Source: Symbiodinium natans (Eukaryota > Sar > Dinophyceae > Suessiales > Symbiodiniaceae). From it: 62,000 nt of DNA. Below are positions 32,289-45,659 of this stretch, one piece after another; the stretch's first letter is position 1, and the number at the start of each line of letters is the position of its first letter. The DNA is taken from assembly GCA_905221605.1 (NCBI GenBank), contig CAJNDS010000201.1:1-62000 (forward strand), written 5' to 3'. The position numbers and the translations under genes are program-made. The notes below the pieces were generated by a model, which saw nothing but the letters and a program-made list of their open reading frames with translations, searched no databases and was not told where the DNA came from.

Positions 32289-34726
32289 ACGGGACCCTCA
32301 AACCCTCGCCCGAGGCCGTCGGGTCACAAGGGGATGAGCAGCGTGTCCAGTGCGATTGAATGGCCTCGGCTCCGGCAACCACTGAACCCAAGGGTTTGTG
32401 CGGCGACGAAGTGTGCGATTTGCGCATGTGTTGAGAGACGTGGCCTCAGTCCAAAGACTCCTTGGGCAACCTGCTTGCAGCGCTCGCAAGGAAGCGGAAG
32501 CTCAAGTGGCCGACGGAGCGCACCTATGGGCTTGCTGAGGCCTACTCACCCACTATGCCATTGGCCTAGAAGTCGTGGTGTGGAATACGAGAGGCGACCT
32601 CAGGTTGCAATTGCTGCAATGGCCGAGTCGCAGGACAGAGGCGCAGCACTCGCAGAGCTGCTGCAGAGACCACACGGACCACGGAGTTGACGGGAAGCAC
32701 CCAGGAGCGCAAAGGCGCGCAAAGCCCTGACCACGCCAACGTCAACATCGGTCCCAGAACTCTTAGAACTCTTAGAGTCTGCCGAAGACTCTGAGTCCCT
32801 CTGAGCTACCCGAGGTCTCAGCGCCTGGTGGCAGGACCTTTGCGCCCTTTTACACACTCCACATCTTACGGGAGGGCTTTGAGCTTCCGGCCTCACAAGG
32901 CTCCAGCGGAGCGCTCGGGCGCTTCCTTGGTCCAGCTGCCAGCCTCGTGCTACAGAGCAACCCAGTGGACTTTGGAAAGCGGCAGATTTTCGGTCCCTGG
33001 CCCTCAACTCACATCTGGGCATGGCGGCGCAAGGCTTTTGAGGACCCTCTTTGCGTTTAGCCAAGTCACTCTCAGCCCCACGGGGCTTTCGAGAACAATG
33101 TTGGGAGTAGCAACGAGCAAAGCTTTTCAAAGCTCGAGGTCAGTTAATTAAGTTCTTCGGTGGCGAATCATGCATCACTTTCCCGGGGGTTGCAGATCTA
33201 GGGCACAACTGCCTCAAGCCCCGCAGCCTAGCTCACTGGCCTCTGGGAAAACACGAAGAACTCCTCATGAACAGTCGCCACCTTGAGTCCTTGGATGGCT
33301 GAGACAAGGTTGCTTCGTGGCAGGAACACATGCTAGGCTCCGTGAAGGGGGGTTCTGCAGTGGACGCCGTACAGCTTCCCCAAACTCCGGACAAACACAA
33401 GCTCGGCATAGCGCGTCAGTACAGCCACAACAAGCGTTGTAAGTGCTGCGAGAGATTGCGAGAGACCTTGAAGGCTGAGAAGAAGCTCAGAATTTGCCGA
33501 GTTCGCAGGAGCAAGACATGATTCGAGTGTTTCGAGCCGGGATGCGTGCAAAATGTGCGAAGTCAAGGCCTCTTCGGCGTGGCGAGCCACAATGTGCATA
33601 ATGTGCTGTTGGCCCGCATCAACGGCTCGTCCGGGCAAGGAAGCTGGACACTTGGGTCACTTGGGGGCTTCGGAGTCAGGGAGCTGTAAACACTGCTTGG
33701 CCAGGCGTGGCGACAGCTCGGGCTCGGCTCCAGGACAGGTCGGCCTCCATGAACTCCACTTCAAGATGACGTCGCAGCACAGTCAGCACGGGCGCACCAA
33801 GATGCGCAGGCGCAGTAAATGCAGCGATGCTGCTGAAGAGCAGCTCCAAAGCAATGCGCGCCCGCACGCTCCCAGAACGAAGCTTTTGCTTTGCCTGCTT
33901 TTGTCTGCGCAATCCCGAGACCCATCTCAACTCGGCACTACCTTCGCAGCACCTTTAAAGGACCGGCAAGGACCGTTCCGGAGCGGTGGCAGCTCTTGCC
34001 AAGTTTTCAGAGCTCACAGGCCAGCGGCGTGCGCCATGTCTTGGCATGGACACGGCCTCGGGAACACCGACAATGCAACGACTCAGCCTGACAGGCGTTC
34101 TTGCAAACCAGCCGAAGCCAGCCGGGCACGCAAGGAACACACGAATCCGCAAGAGATGACCAAGAACATCAAACACAGCTAAGAACTGCTCCACCATCTT
34201 GTGCTTACAACCTGCCTGTGTCCAAGCATACTCCAGCCTCCTCCATAAAATCTGACCATCCGCTGCGAAGAACGAAAAAGAACAACGAGCCAGCTTCAGG
34301 TGATCCTGCAACCCTGGTTCGGGTCACCACAAGCGGCAACGGTGCAAGCTGCCTGCGAGAAGGACGCCTCCACACTTCCCCTTCCGAGCATCGTCTTGGC
34401 AAAGGCCGCCAGAATTCACTCACCGACTCATCGCGCGTCGTGCTGCTCTGCTGCTCACGCCGACTACGCCGAGTCCGCGCCAGCTTGCGCATCCACTGCC
34501 CCACGGCCTTCTGGTCTGCTGCAGTCGTGGCTGTGCCGGCCATCTAGGCAGCTCCGACAGGCCCTATCTCTAAGCTTCACACCCTTCCCTTGCAGCAGGG
34601 GAGCAGCATGGAGCAGCCTTGCTGTCGTCCTCAATGTCCTCACACCCTCACAACGTTGTCAAAATCTCATGGCTCCTGGAAGCCCCGGGCAGAAGAAAAC
34701 AGCCCCAAAATTGGAAGCAAGACAGT

Positions 34727-34762
34727 CAGTACACTCAGTACACGCAGTACACGCAGTACATT
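34727..34762. repeat. 9-bp tandem repeat CAGTACACG (4 copies)
   Basis: CAGTACACT, CAGTACACG, CAGTACACG and CAGTACATT in a row. Confidence 0.9.
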
Positions 34763-35570
34763 GTGCATCCGTCAGGAAGCACAAAGGCTGCACCTCCGAA
34801 GGGACTGGAGCTGGGGAAGTTGGGGAGTTCGCAGAAGCAAAACACAGGCAAGTCACGTCAAGTCGGCGCAACTGCCCTCGATAGGATGGCTTCAGGCTGC
34901 TTGTAGTCTCCATTAGTCTCCCTTCTCCAGATTCCGTTCAGCTCTGAGTCTTCATTCCAGGCCTCTGAGAGTTCGGGTGCAAGACCTTCGCCAAGAATGC
35001 GCCGGAAAGAGGATGTTGCAGAACCCCTGCCAGCGGCCAAGAGTGTTGCCTCCTGAGCCCCATGCAGCTTGCGGCCTTGAGGCTTAAGCAGGAAGACTGC
35101 TTTCAGAGGCACTTCATGGCACTTCCTACGAGAGGCGGCTTGAGTCATCACGAGTCAAAGCTCCTTGCATGCCTACGAGATGTCTGGAGCACATTCCACT
35201 CATCTAAGGAGCCACCGTGCACATTAGGCATCAGCGATGCATTCAGACCGAGTTTGGAGAACACAGCTCGGAAAGGGCAGTGCAGAATTTGCGGAAGTCA
35301 TGAAGTCATGCGTGCTCTGAAGAAGGAGCTTAACTTGAGGTTCCTCTGATCATGGGATGGCAGAGCCATGATGTGCTGTGTTCAGAGCGGCCTGTCCTTC
35401 CCAAGTATGACGAGCATGCGCAAGCAGGAGAGAACCTCCACATCGTGCGCCAGCTGGGTGCCATCGAAGAGCTGCGGTTGGTCTGTCTCTGGCACTATCG
35501 GAGGCCACACACGTGGCCGAGTTTCACGATGGTGCCCGGTGGCCTCTTGATGCATGACAACAAAGGCTGT

Positions 35571-35596
35571 GGAACCGGTGGAACCGGTGGAACCAT
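35571..35596. repeat. 9-bp tandem repeat GGAACCGGT (nearly 3 copies)
   Basis: Two exact copies and a third ending GGAACCATGG. Confidence 0.85.
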
Positions 35597-35739
35597 GGAA
35601 ACGGTCTCAGGAGCTGTCCTTATGCTCTCACGCTAGCCCAAAAGCTCCTGAGGCACCTGCCTTGCTTCAAAGCAAGTTGCTGCGACTGCTCCAGGAGGTG
35701 ATCTGCGCCGCTAGTGTGCCAACGGCTCTCGAAGCAAAT

Positions 35740-36130
35740 CAGGCGGACATGCACAGCAAACCTCAGCAAAGCTGCTGGAGATCTGGAACGCTAGTTCGCC
35801 GCACTCAGCCCAGAAAGCGCAATGCCGCTTGAGCGCATTTTGCTTTTGGGCTTCTGATCTTCTGTGCTCACGACTTATGACCTGACTTTCTTTCGCTCCA
35901 TGCGATTGACGCTTTGAGCCCTGTGAGCTCCTTCAACCCTTCAACGTTGGAAAGCCGCGGGTCTTGAAGCAACAGAAAAGAAGAACCCGTAGGCGGTGAT
36001 GTCCTCTGGTTTGTGCGGCTCTGAAGCAGCGGACATGCACGGCAAACCTCAGCAAAGCGGCTGGATCGCTGGTACGTCAGCCATCATATGCCCGGAAAGC
36101 ACAATGCTCTTTGAGATCAGCGTCTGACGC
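35740..36130. repeat. Direct duplication about 285 bp apart
   Basis: The segment around 35746-35840 (CGGACATGCACAGCAAACCT, CAGCAAAGC, GAAAGCGCAATGC) recurs with changes at 36031-36115 (CGGACATGCACGGCAAACCT ... GAAAGCACAATGC). Not coding as far as I can see. Confidence 0.75.
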
Positions 36131-37430
36131 TTGGGAACTTTGGGCTGCTGTGTAGTCACCAGCTCAGCTCACTGAGAGCACCATCCCGTCTCAAGCTGAG
36201 CCATCCAACGACCTCAAACCTGACCTCTGTTGCCTCGATGCTCTCCGGAGCGCTCCAATCACAATAACAGATCCTGGCCAAAGCCCCGAAGGAAGCATCA
36301 CGGAGGCGTCGCGGAGCACTTGCACTTCCCACTCACTGCACTCAACATGGCCTCCTAGCAGACGCTGAAATCACTGAAGCAGTGAGCGGCAAGGGAGTCG
36401 ATGGTCTGGCAGACCTGCTTTGCGAACTGGGGTTTCACAGAATCTAGGGCGCAGGTGTCAAGAAAAGGGTGCGGTGCCGAGCCAACCTCCTCCTCGGGCG
36501 TGTTGCCGAATTCGGCAAACCCTGTTCTCGTTGCCTCTCCCCTCTCCCGTGCCCGATGGTGCTCTCACAGCATGTCACAGAACCCACACAGACGTCGGGA
36601 GGGGCTCTTAGAGTCCTAGAGGCCTGCAACTTGCAGCGTGTGCTAAAGCAGAGTGCGCTGGCTTCTTGGGCCAATGAAACTAAGATCACCTTCGAGCCGT
36701 ACATGCTCGTTTAGTGGGGCCCTGGTTCGAGGGGAACGAGGGAGGAGCGTGGGAACCCAGACAGTAAGCCGGTCGGGCAGGGGATGGAGACCTTCGCCAA
36801 TGGGCTGACGAAGAACCAGGTGATTGCACTGCCAAGGAGCACGTTGGCCCCGAAGTTCCCAGGCATCAAGCGTCAGAAGGGGCAGCAGGGGCAGCTGGCG
36901 GCTGGGCGTCATCGCGTTCTTCGGCCTACCAGATCTGCAAGTGTCTCATGTGGAGACATCCTTCGGACAACGAAGCTAAACGCCCCAACCAAAGGTCGGA
37001 AACAAAGCACGTGTCGGGCACTCTGAGCTTATTGCCTCAGCAAGTAGTTTCAGAACGCTGCGGAGCACACGGCACATGTTGCGAGTGTAGCGAGAAATCT
37101 GTGGCCACCCCACTCCCAAAAGGCCCGGATGGGAGTTGCATGACTCGCAAGACCATCTTCATGTTGCGAGCCGCGGCTACTAAACATGGGGAAAAGACTT
37201 CCCCAGATTAAGCAGCCAAACAGCCCCCATCTTCATTCCACGCAGGCAGGGGCCCAGCATGGCCCACGCTGGTCATGGTCTAACGAAGCAACCTTCGGAT
37301 CTTCTCTTCGTTGAGCACAGTTCCTAAGAGTTGAGTCTGGGGCTGTCCCCTTCCAGGGCTGAGTTCACCAAGGCTAGTGGGGCTTCTTTGGCATGGCCGG
37401 CAGGCTCTCGCCAATCCAGGTCTCGTGGTC

Positions 37431-37483
37431 CGGAACCTGGACCTCCGGAACCTGGACCTCCGGAACCTGGACCTCCGGAACCG
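37431..37483. repeat. 15-bp tandem repeat CGGAACCTGGACCTC (3.5 copies)
   Basis: Three exact copies plus CGGAACC. The period is again a multiple of three. Confidence 0.95.
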
Positions 37484-39657
37484 CCGGTGAGTTAGGGCCA
37501 TTGAAGACATCCATGGGCGCGCATCCGCAGCAGGAAGCTCTTCATGTGGTTGTTGGTGGTCAAGGAGCCGTGCTGCCCACACCCGAAAGTCAGCCTCAGC
37601 AGACCTGATAGTGAGTGCAGCAAGCAGTGGCAAGCAGGAATGTATACTGGCTGCAAGAGAGGAGGCACAAGGCCTGCAGAGGCGGCAAAGCCAACGGTCA
37701 GCCTGATAGAAATTCCTGGACCTGCGATGACATTTGACCCGGCCCGCTGCCGCCGTAGCAAGAGAGATATCAAATAGGAGAGATATTGAGAGCTTCCCGT
37801 TGCTGAAAGCTAGAACATACCCGATCGTACTTCAAAACTGGCAAGCTCGACAACAAGCTTCTGCGAGCTTCGCAACTCATGGAGACATGTTGAAGCGCGA
37901 CCCGCTCGACGGGCCCATGCGGTCTTTGGTTGCGCTTGCATTGCGGTAGCTGAGTCAGAGAAGGCATGACAATTTCTGGAGGGTACCTTGGAAATTGTCG
38001 CCGAATTTGGCCCTTACAAGGCGCGGATCATGCAACAGGCTGGAGCGCGCTAAAGCCTTGAAGCGTGTCAAAGAGCCTTGTGTTGGCGGCTTGGCGGATC
38101 TTGGCGGAACCCTCTGAAGAAAGGGGTCCCCCTTCTGCGAATGGGGACCCTGCAAAACGATGTGAACCATGTGAACCCTGGAGTGCCGCGCAGCTTGAAA
38201 GGGCAGCCTTCACAAGACAGCTCCGAGTGCTTCATTCTGCAATCTACGGGAGACCGGCTACATGAATCGAAAGAAAAAGGAGTTGGGAAGAGCTCACGCA
38301 CCAGCAACCAGCAAGCTCAAGGAACCTGGGTGTGCGTCGGTTCCCGTGAAAGGCGGAAGGGACAGGGTCCTGAGAGACATGCGGAGCTGATGATGAAACC
38401 CGAAACAGCCCGAGGTTTCACTGGACTTGCTCGGTGTGTGGAATCTGAGCTGCAGCCTGACGCCAGCACTTCATGATCTGCCAAAGGTATACCAGGATGT
38501 ACTCTACATCGATTCGCGATGGCCCTTGAACCTTAAGAACCGCTTCGAAGCGACAAGGGGCCCAGCCTTTTCGACGGGCCGACGGGGCGTCTTACAATGC
38601 CGGGTATGGCAAACAGATAGGGCCGGGTGTCGGGCCGAGGTTCCAGAAACGAGTTGGGCAGAGTTGGGCACTTTCTCACCTTATCTCGATGCTATTAGGC
38701 TATGCCCAAGCAAGAAGGAGAATCCTTCCCACAAAGCGACAACGGTCCCGGTACATTTGGCCCAACATCGGTCGTCCCTGTTCGTTAAAGGCTGGCTGCC
38801 TCAGCCTCGGCAAATCTAACAAGCCTTCATATGTGAGCGGCCTTCGCTGGGCCCGACGTTTTCCTCATGCTGAAAATCTGAAGCGGCACGTCGCCACACC
38901 CAGAACATTCTAGCCAGCTCTTACCCTGTGAGGCAAGCAGGGGGTGCAAACCCGGGCCCCAGCCGTAGGGAACGGCGAAGTGCACATTTGTTTTCCGAAT
39001 GGTGGCCCCCCAGCTTCCTGTCTGCTTGTGGGTGGAGAGGTGATGCTTCCAAGCGCTGGCCAGCTTTAGTGACAGCCTTGAAACCGCCATGCTGTGCAAA
39101 GCAGCGGCACCGCAGCCTCTAGAAGCGCAAGGCCGGTGCAAGGGACGATACCGATGAGGGTGCGCTCCCCTTCCAAGGCACCCACCTTCCAGCTATCAAA
39201 CACAGGATCCGCGCGCCGATGTGCAGGGATGCGCAGGGCACCTGGGGCCTGCTCCTACCTGTAAAATCGCCTTGCGCCGCGGAGTCTGATGCTTGAAGGT
39301 CAAACAGGGTTCAGCAAAGCCAGACAGCAAAATGCAAACGCTGCCGTGCCTCCGCTGTTCTAGGCTCCAAGTTGCTAACATGGATGCGTCACAAACCTCC
39401 TTGTGCGTTACGTGGGAGACACTAGAGCCGCTGGTAGAAGCTCCAATACTCGAACCCTTCTGTGCAGGGAACTAGCGTGCCAACACCACCGCATTGTCTG
39501 AGCTGCCACGCTTCACCTGTTCAACGCCACTGGATGTGCAGCCATTCCAGCATACCATCTGCAACAGAGTGCTCCTGACCCTGCGGCACTGCGATGGGGA
39601 AGGCCCGAACGAGCGCAGCATCTGAGATGCCGGCAGGGGATGGGTAAATCTGGGCAC

Positions 39658-39690
39658 ATGAGGACAATGAGGACAATGAGGACAATGAGC
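39658..39690. repeat. 9-bp tandem repeat ATGAGGACA (3.5 copies)
   Basis: Three exact copies followed by ATGAG. Confidence 0.9.
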
Positions 39691-42600
39691 ACAACACTGC
39701 TCCCCGAGCCCTCAGTGTTACCAGGGTACCGGGGATGTGTTCTCCAATATGGAACTGCTTCCTGGGCTGCAAACCTTCCAGGACCAACCCTAGTTTCCAA
39801 GTGAAGGCATCAAAGGCTGCGAACCCAACCTTCAACTCCTTGGTGGACCACGTACCGTAACCCATAGCGTACGACTGCTAGAACACAGCTGACATCAAAC
39901 CCTCTCTGGCTCTACGTCGCTTTCGCTGGAGCTCTGCTCAGCGCCCCTGCGAAGGGCGCTGCCCCCCCCTCCGCCGCGCCAGAAGCCGTGCACAACAAGA
40001 AGATGGACGTCTCAGAATGCGCTGGACATGGGGCAGAACCCAGGGCTTGCAAAGAGCGCATGTGACAGATGCTGGCCGCCTGTGAATCACCTTCACTTGC
40101 GCGGCTTCTCAAGGGTGGTACTGTTGGTACTCAAAGCCATTGCAACTGCAACCTTGGTCTCACTCGTGGGGGGCATCCCGGGGATCCCTAGCTTCGCGCT
40201 ACCAAGGAGTCCGCCGTTCGGCTCCCAACCTCCATTCTCACAGCGACTCGCGCCTCTGTGCAAGGGCCGGATATCTGGGGGGAATGCGACGGAAGAGCAG
40301 CTTTCTCATTGACAGGGCGTCGAGGCGAAGGTCTGTAGACACGCTAGCCTGGTGAGCCTCTGCCTCTACCTGCTCAACACAAACCTTGCTCCTGGGTGCC
40401 GCTTTTCGCTTTTGAGATGTGGAGAAGATGTGGCTTCGGGCACACGGAGAAGAGGGACACTCCGTTGCCAGATCGGGTGCTCAACGGGCTGAAGGAGCCA
40501 TAAAAAGCCATAAACCCCCCTATGCAAAAACATCAGAAGATCTCGCAAATCAGATCACTGGGATTGCGACTGTCCGGTCAGAACGTGGCCTCTCAGAACG
40601 GCTTCTCACCAAGCGCATCTGCGGCCAACCTCCTCAGCGCAGCCCCTGGAACGGCGAAAGGGGCAGAAGAATCACGATGGATACCAGGAGGGCCAGGACA
40701 GCAACAGCGCAAAGTTCGCAGGTGTGCTACACGGTGTTCTTGTGTCACGCGATGTTTCGCCCTCTGGCTTGTGCAAAAGACCCACCGTTTCACAGCAGAA
40801 GCTTCAGAAGTCGAGGCTTCACCCGAGTTGAGTGAACCACTGGCGAGTCGGTCTCCATGGTCGCCCACAAGCTGCGCTGACTCGGCGCCTCCAACTTAAC
40901 GCACACTCCGATCTTTTCACCACGCGACGCGCTCAGGTGCTCGCTAAATGCTTTTTAAGTGCTCCTGAAAACAACGGCTCTCTTGCTTCATGAAGGGCAA
41001 GATGGCAGCGCAAAGGAAAAACACGTGCCGCATGTGCACTGCTGGTTGGTGCCTGCGGTGGCCAAACCAGCCGCTCACACGGAAACAGGCTGGTCCCCGT
41101 GTGTGAATTTTGCACAGCGTGTGGCTTATCGGCAAAGCTCGCAAACAAGCAGCCGGAAACCAACGTCTTTGGGCGTATGCAAGCACGGGCAGTTAGAACT
41201 GCGAGGACAGGTGTCAGCAAGGAGTCCTCAAAGATTTTTGGGGGGCTGACCTTTCGCCAGATTTTGCTGAACTTTGCGAGGCCGTCTTCTCCCAGTCTTG
41301 TGCAGAGCTGCCTGCGGCAAAGGCAATCCGAATGGCACCAAGGTTGATGGCATGTTTAAGCGCATATATTGAAGCGGAAGCTCAGCACGATGGGCTCCAA
41401 GCAGGCCAAACACAAGGCTCCAAACTCAGGATGTGTTAAGACACACCTGGGAGGAAGCATCGGCAGAAGGTTGTCCCAGTTGCTGAAGTTCATCAATGAG
41501 CCCTGAACTCAATATGCTTGTAGACGACTGAAAGTGGCATATCAAAGGCTTTGCGAGAACATAACGTTTTTGATCTCACTTTCAACCAATCCGTTCACCA
41601 TTGAATTGGCTGGGCGCACAGGTAACTGCGCCGGAAAAAGCTTACCCGACCTTCCAACAGCGCCCCCAGGGATGAGATGGCCGTGCGGATGAAGAAGCTG
41701 ATGCTTTTGAGTATCGCTCGGACACAGAATGTGACGCAGGAGACGCGGGTCCAGAGAGTGAACATTTTCCTGCTGCCGGGCCGAAGCGAAAGTATTCACG
41801 CTCAGCTCCCAGTCACACAGGGATGGCTTCTCAGGGGTGAGCACAGACAAAGGCGGTGTCAATCATGTTTAGGATTTATAGTACCACAGGCGAGCTTGGA
41901 CGACTGAGGAGGCCTGCATGACAAGATGCAGTCTTGATGCACATGTTGAAGAGAAAGGACTCGGGTTTCGGAAGCTTCGCAAGTATCGTGCCCTCCTGCG
42001 GCGATCCAGACATGACCAGGCCGTCAACGCGTCTCCTTCTCGGCGACCGGAGAGCTTGGGCGAAGAGGTCTGGCCACGACGCCGCAAAGACCGAGATCAA
42101 GTTCAGGATTGAGGGGGTCAGACTCGTCAGCCCAAACCTGTGCTGAGCTCTGCATCGTGGGCGGCCTCCGCTTTCACCCCACGCTCGCCGTCCTCAGAGC
42201 AAGCTTTGGTCCCGGCTCCGGCTCACTCCGCACCCTACTGGGTGCCAGAGAGTCGATTTCGAAAGCATGTCTGGGGTAGAACATCGACTTGCTGGCTCAA
42301 GAGCTGGATGCTCTGACCTTTTGTGTGCCTCTGCAAGGACTGAAGCCAGGAGTGAGTTCTCGCCTTGTGAAGGGCTGTTACACGCATAGTTTACATACAC
42401 GCCCATCGTGCCATTTCAGAGTCTTCTGGGACACTGTGACTAACGCATGTGCTTGGGCTTGCTACCAGTCAACTCAAAGTTGACCTTTGCAAGCGGAGCA
42501 CAGTGGTCGCTCTAGCTGGGAAAGAGTCGAAGGCAACCTGAGATCGCCACGTGATCTGTAGCCTGAGCTATCCCCAACGCCCCAATGCTTAAGAGTAGGA

Positions 42601-43295
42601 GGACGATGGAAACTGAAATCTTCAATTCTGAGTGCACCCAAAACTTACTTCCGTCAAACCCAACATCAACACCCTCCCGATTCCTCCCGGATCTGACGTC
42701 TGAGAGTTCGAATGATCGCCCTTCGGGCGTGGGGTGGGGGGCACTCAAGGTTCAGTGCTTGTGGCGTGCGGCTTTGGACTCGACTTGCTTCCTCATGGTG
42801 CCTGAACCTGACTGAAGTTTCTTCTGCACCGCTTCCGCCTGTATCAACAAAGGGTTGCTGGAAATAGGGTCCGAGGACACAGGGCTGCTAGAATGAGCTG
42901 CCAACTATGGCCGACGACGCCTCTTGAAACAATGAGCTCCTTGGGGCTTCCACTGTCCCCGGCAGTCTGGAGCTCATGATTCCACAGATGTTTGCAGACG
43001 GCAGATCCTAGCCTAGTGGACTTTAGTCCCTAAAGTCGAAGCACTTTTGGGCAGCTGGCCTGCACTCCGTTTAGCTACACAACCTACGCCCGCGTGGCCA
43101 GGGCATTGGTTCTTTAACCTCCTGCGGTTGCGTAACACGTTACCTAACCTCAGACATTCAAGGACTTGCATTGCAAAAAACGCACTGTTCCACTCTCCTT
43201 CAAAGCAAGGACGATCCTGAGACCTCAGCCAAAGAAGCCCTCGAGCAAAGACCGAAAACTGGCGACAGAGCGAGCTTAAAAAATCCCTAACTCGA

Positions 43296-43314
43296 GGGGG
43301 GGGGGGGGGGGGGG
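43296..43314 (+). repeat. Homopolymer G19
   Basis: An uninterrupted run of G after CTCGA. Similar runs occur at 23311 (G10) and 49050 (C24). Confidence 0.95.
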
Positions 43315-44544
43315 CCTGAAAACCTTCACATGTTACAGGACTTCGCAAGGCTCAGATGATGAGTTTTTTTTGTGGCCACAGACCAGCCGCTGTGGGCCAG
43401 CCGGGCCCGCCCCCGCACAAGCTGCACATACGCTGACATTCAGAGATCACGGCATTGTCAGCTGCGCCTCGCTCTGGCGTTGCTGTTTCAAGAAGCACCG
43501 CCAAAACGCTCTCACCAGGCCTGCTATCAGGGAGTGGTTCAGGAGTGGTTGACATGTCAAAACCTCTGTGGATATAGCATGACTGGATTTTACCCGTCCC
43601 GCTTTCGCAACCTGCCAACACTTAACGGACCAGCGGCGACCAAATCTGGAAGGGCATTGGGCCGCTGAAAAGCTTCCAACCAGCTGAGTCAGTGCTAGTA
43701 GCACTTGGAACAGGTGAGGATCACCAAAGTTCATTGTATGCTACGGCTCGGGGTCTATAGCAGGCTCGTAGTCTCTTCACGGGCAAAGCACCTGTCCACA
43801 AGAATCCGGCAACATTGCGCATCTTCCTGACACATGCTGTGCTGAAGCCCTTGCCTTTCACTTCCCGGTTGAAGGAATCTGTTCGCGCTCGCCCAACGAA
43901 GTTCTCACTCACAAGTTCTGTGCAACAGGCCACATGGCTCATATCAACCCAACAGGAACGATCTCGAAAACTTTTTGCAACTTCAGTGGTTGAACACAAA
44001 CGTCGTCACCTTTGCTGTGTGGACTGGAACACGGCCGCAAGGATGGAATCCTGTTAGGAACGAGGCTGGGCGGTGCCACGCACCACGGAGGCGGAAATCT
44101 GGAGGAACAAAGCTTCATGGGACGAGGCTGCATCACTAGCTAGCATCGGGCAGGCCTTGGCATGCCCGGGGGCTTGTTTCTGCGTCAGCGCCAGCAGGGG
44201 CGCTGGAACCATCAGACAACCCTGACGAACTGTCAGAGCATGCTCAGCGGCTGTTAGAAACAGCCCCGAACATTCGGGAACTCTTCCGAACCATCGGATC
44301 TGCTTTTAAACAGCCTAGCTGGGGCCTAGCTACTGTAGCAGACGTTTTGAGACTCATGTCACAGTTCTTGAGGCCAGGAAACGCAAGGACAGACCTCTGT
44401 TAAGCAGACCACCGGGGCTCTAAGGCAAGCCATTCACGTCATTGAAGGCTGCTTCAGCCAGCACATATCAGGTGTCTAGCCTTGAACTCCTTGATTCCCT
44501 TCCAGGGCTTCTGTATAAAGACAGAAAACAACCCTAAAACCTCA

Positions 44545-45098
44545 TTGGGTTAAGGGTTTGGGGCTGACGTTGCTTGTGAACAAGCCCAACAAAATGCGGC
44601 ACGGCCAAAGCCCCGCGTCTAACCTGTTTGAGAGTCTCGCGCCCACCCGGTGATGCAGGATGCGTCCACCCCAGGCGGCCGTAGGGGGGAATCCATCACA
44701 TGCCCCCGTCATGTCATTGGCTGCCTGGGCCAGAAGGTGGTATAAACCCTGGCCTTGTGGAGATGGGATGACCAGGGGGTAACCACCAAGCGTGCCAGCA
44801 TCCTCAAAAGCATGTTCATGCTTGCGCAAGACTCTTCCAGCAGTGAGCAGAGAACTTGCGACGCACGGCAAGGGACGAAATCTCTCCCACTCAGCCGTGG
44901 GTGAATCTCAGCTACCAGGGAGTCCGAAGGGGTCCTACCGCATGCAGCATGAGGGCACGGGCTCCAGGCATTCAACTCCCAAGGCTGCCCTGGGCCTAGC
45001 AGCCCTTGTATCCAAGGCGTCAGCATCAAGCATACCAGGCTTCCATGTCTCCCGCACCAATCCAACTTGTCCTTGAAATCCTCGACGCGCCACACCCT
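44545..45098 (-). pseudogene. Candidate decayed coding fragment, unknown family
   Basis: On the minus strand a frame from about 45098 reads VEDFKDKLDWCGRHGSLVC. A second frame, from about 44845 to a stop at 44542, reads EHAFEDAGTLGGYPLVIPSP and ARLSNRLDAGLWPCRILLG. Composition is protein-like in both, but they are in different frames and I could not find clean splice sites between them. It may be a decayed element or exons of an unrecognised gene. Confidence 0.3.
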
Positions 45099-45255
45099 CT
45101 GCTAGCACCGACGGGCCATGACACCGGGATCCGCCATGGTCTAAGCATCAGGGGCAACCCGCAGCCGGTCACCAGGAGGTTTTGCGTCCGGAGTCACGCT
45201 ACTCTTCTCACCTTGGCTATCAGTGAGTTATGGTGGCACCATCGGTAGTGGCTAG

Positions 45256-45513
45256 AATGGCACCCATAAGGACCCTGGGCACATCATCTGGCCCCTCCTA
45301 GCGCCGGACTACTCGCTGCTGGGGGAGCACATGAACCTACCCCAGCTGAGCAACGACGCCTCGCAGCGATGGGCATCGCTCATCAGCGATCTTCACACCT
45401 TTGCGGAAGCAGGGGGCGGGCCACTTGCAGAAGCAAAAGCACGGGAACGCAGCCGCGCCATCGCGGCGCACTTGGTTCTGTTGCCAGCGATGCTGGTGCG
45501 CTCGGCGGCTGCT
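45256..45513 (+). pseudogene. Non-LTR retrotransposon polyprotein fragment (segment N-terminal to the reverse transcriptase)
   Basis: The frame reads HIIWPLLAPDYSLLGEHMNL, then SQRWASLISDLHTFAEA, then ERSRAIAAHLVLLPAMLV. The AIAAHLVLLPAML stretch is what I recall from the dinoflagellate retrotransposon polyprotein just before its linker to the reverse transcriptase. The fragment is bounded on the left by an in-frame stop within an AG (GGCTAG|AAT) and on the right by a donor-like GCT|GTGAGC, so it could also be used as an exon. The open frame continues to 45657 but runs into a 9-bp repeat. The reverse-transcriptase domain itself is absent nearby. Confirm by protein search. Confidence 0.55.
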
Positions 45514-45561
45514 GTGAGCCTCAGCGTCCCTCGACATCGGCCATATCGGACAGCCTGCATG

Positions 45562-45591
45562 CTGGCCTCACTGGCCTCACTGGCCTCACTG
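45562..45591. repeat. 9-bp tandem repeat CTGGCCTCA (3.3 copies)
   Basis: Three exact copies; two further copies of the same unit stand alone at 46195-46212. Confidence 0.95.
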
Positions 45592-45659
45592 CCCACAACA
45601 CATTTTCCTCGAACACAGACTCCATGCTCCTGCTATGCACGGGAGAAGGCAGCATGAGT

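Larger units (their letters stand above)
36131..43295. other. Long stretch without a supported gene
   Basis: Apart from the tandem repeats listed separately, only short overlapping open frames occur. No domain or convincing exon chain was found. Confidence 0.4.
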
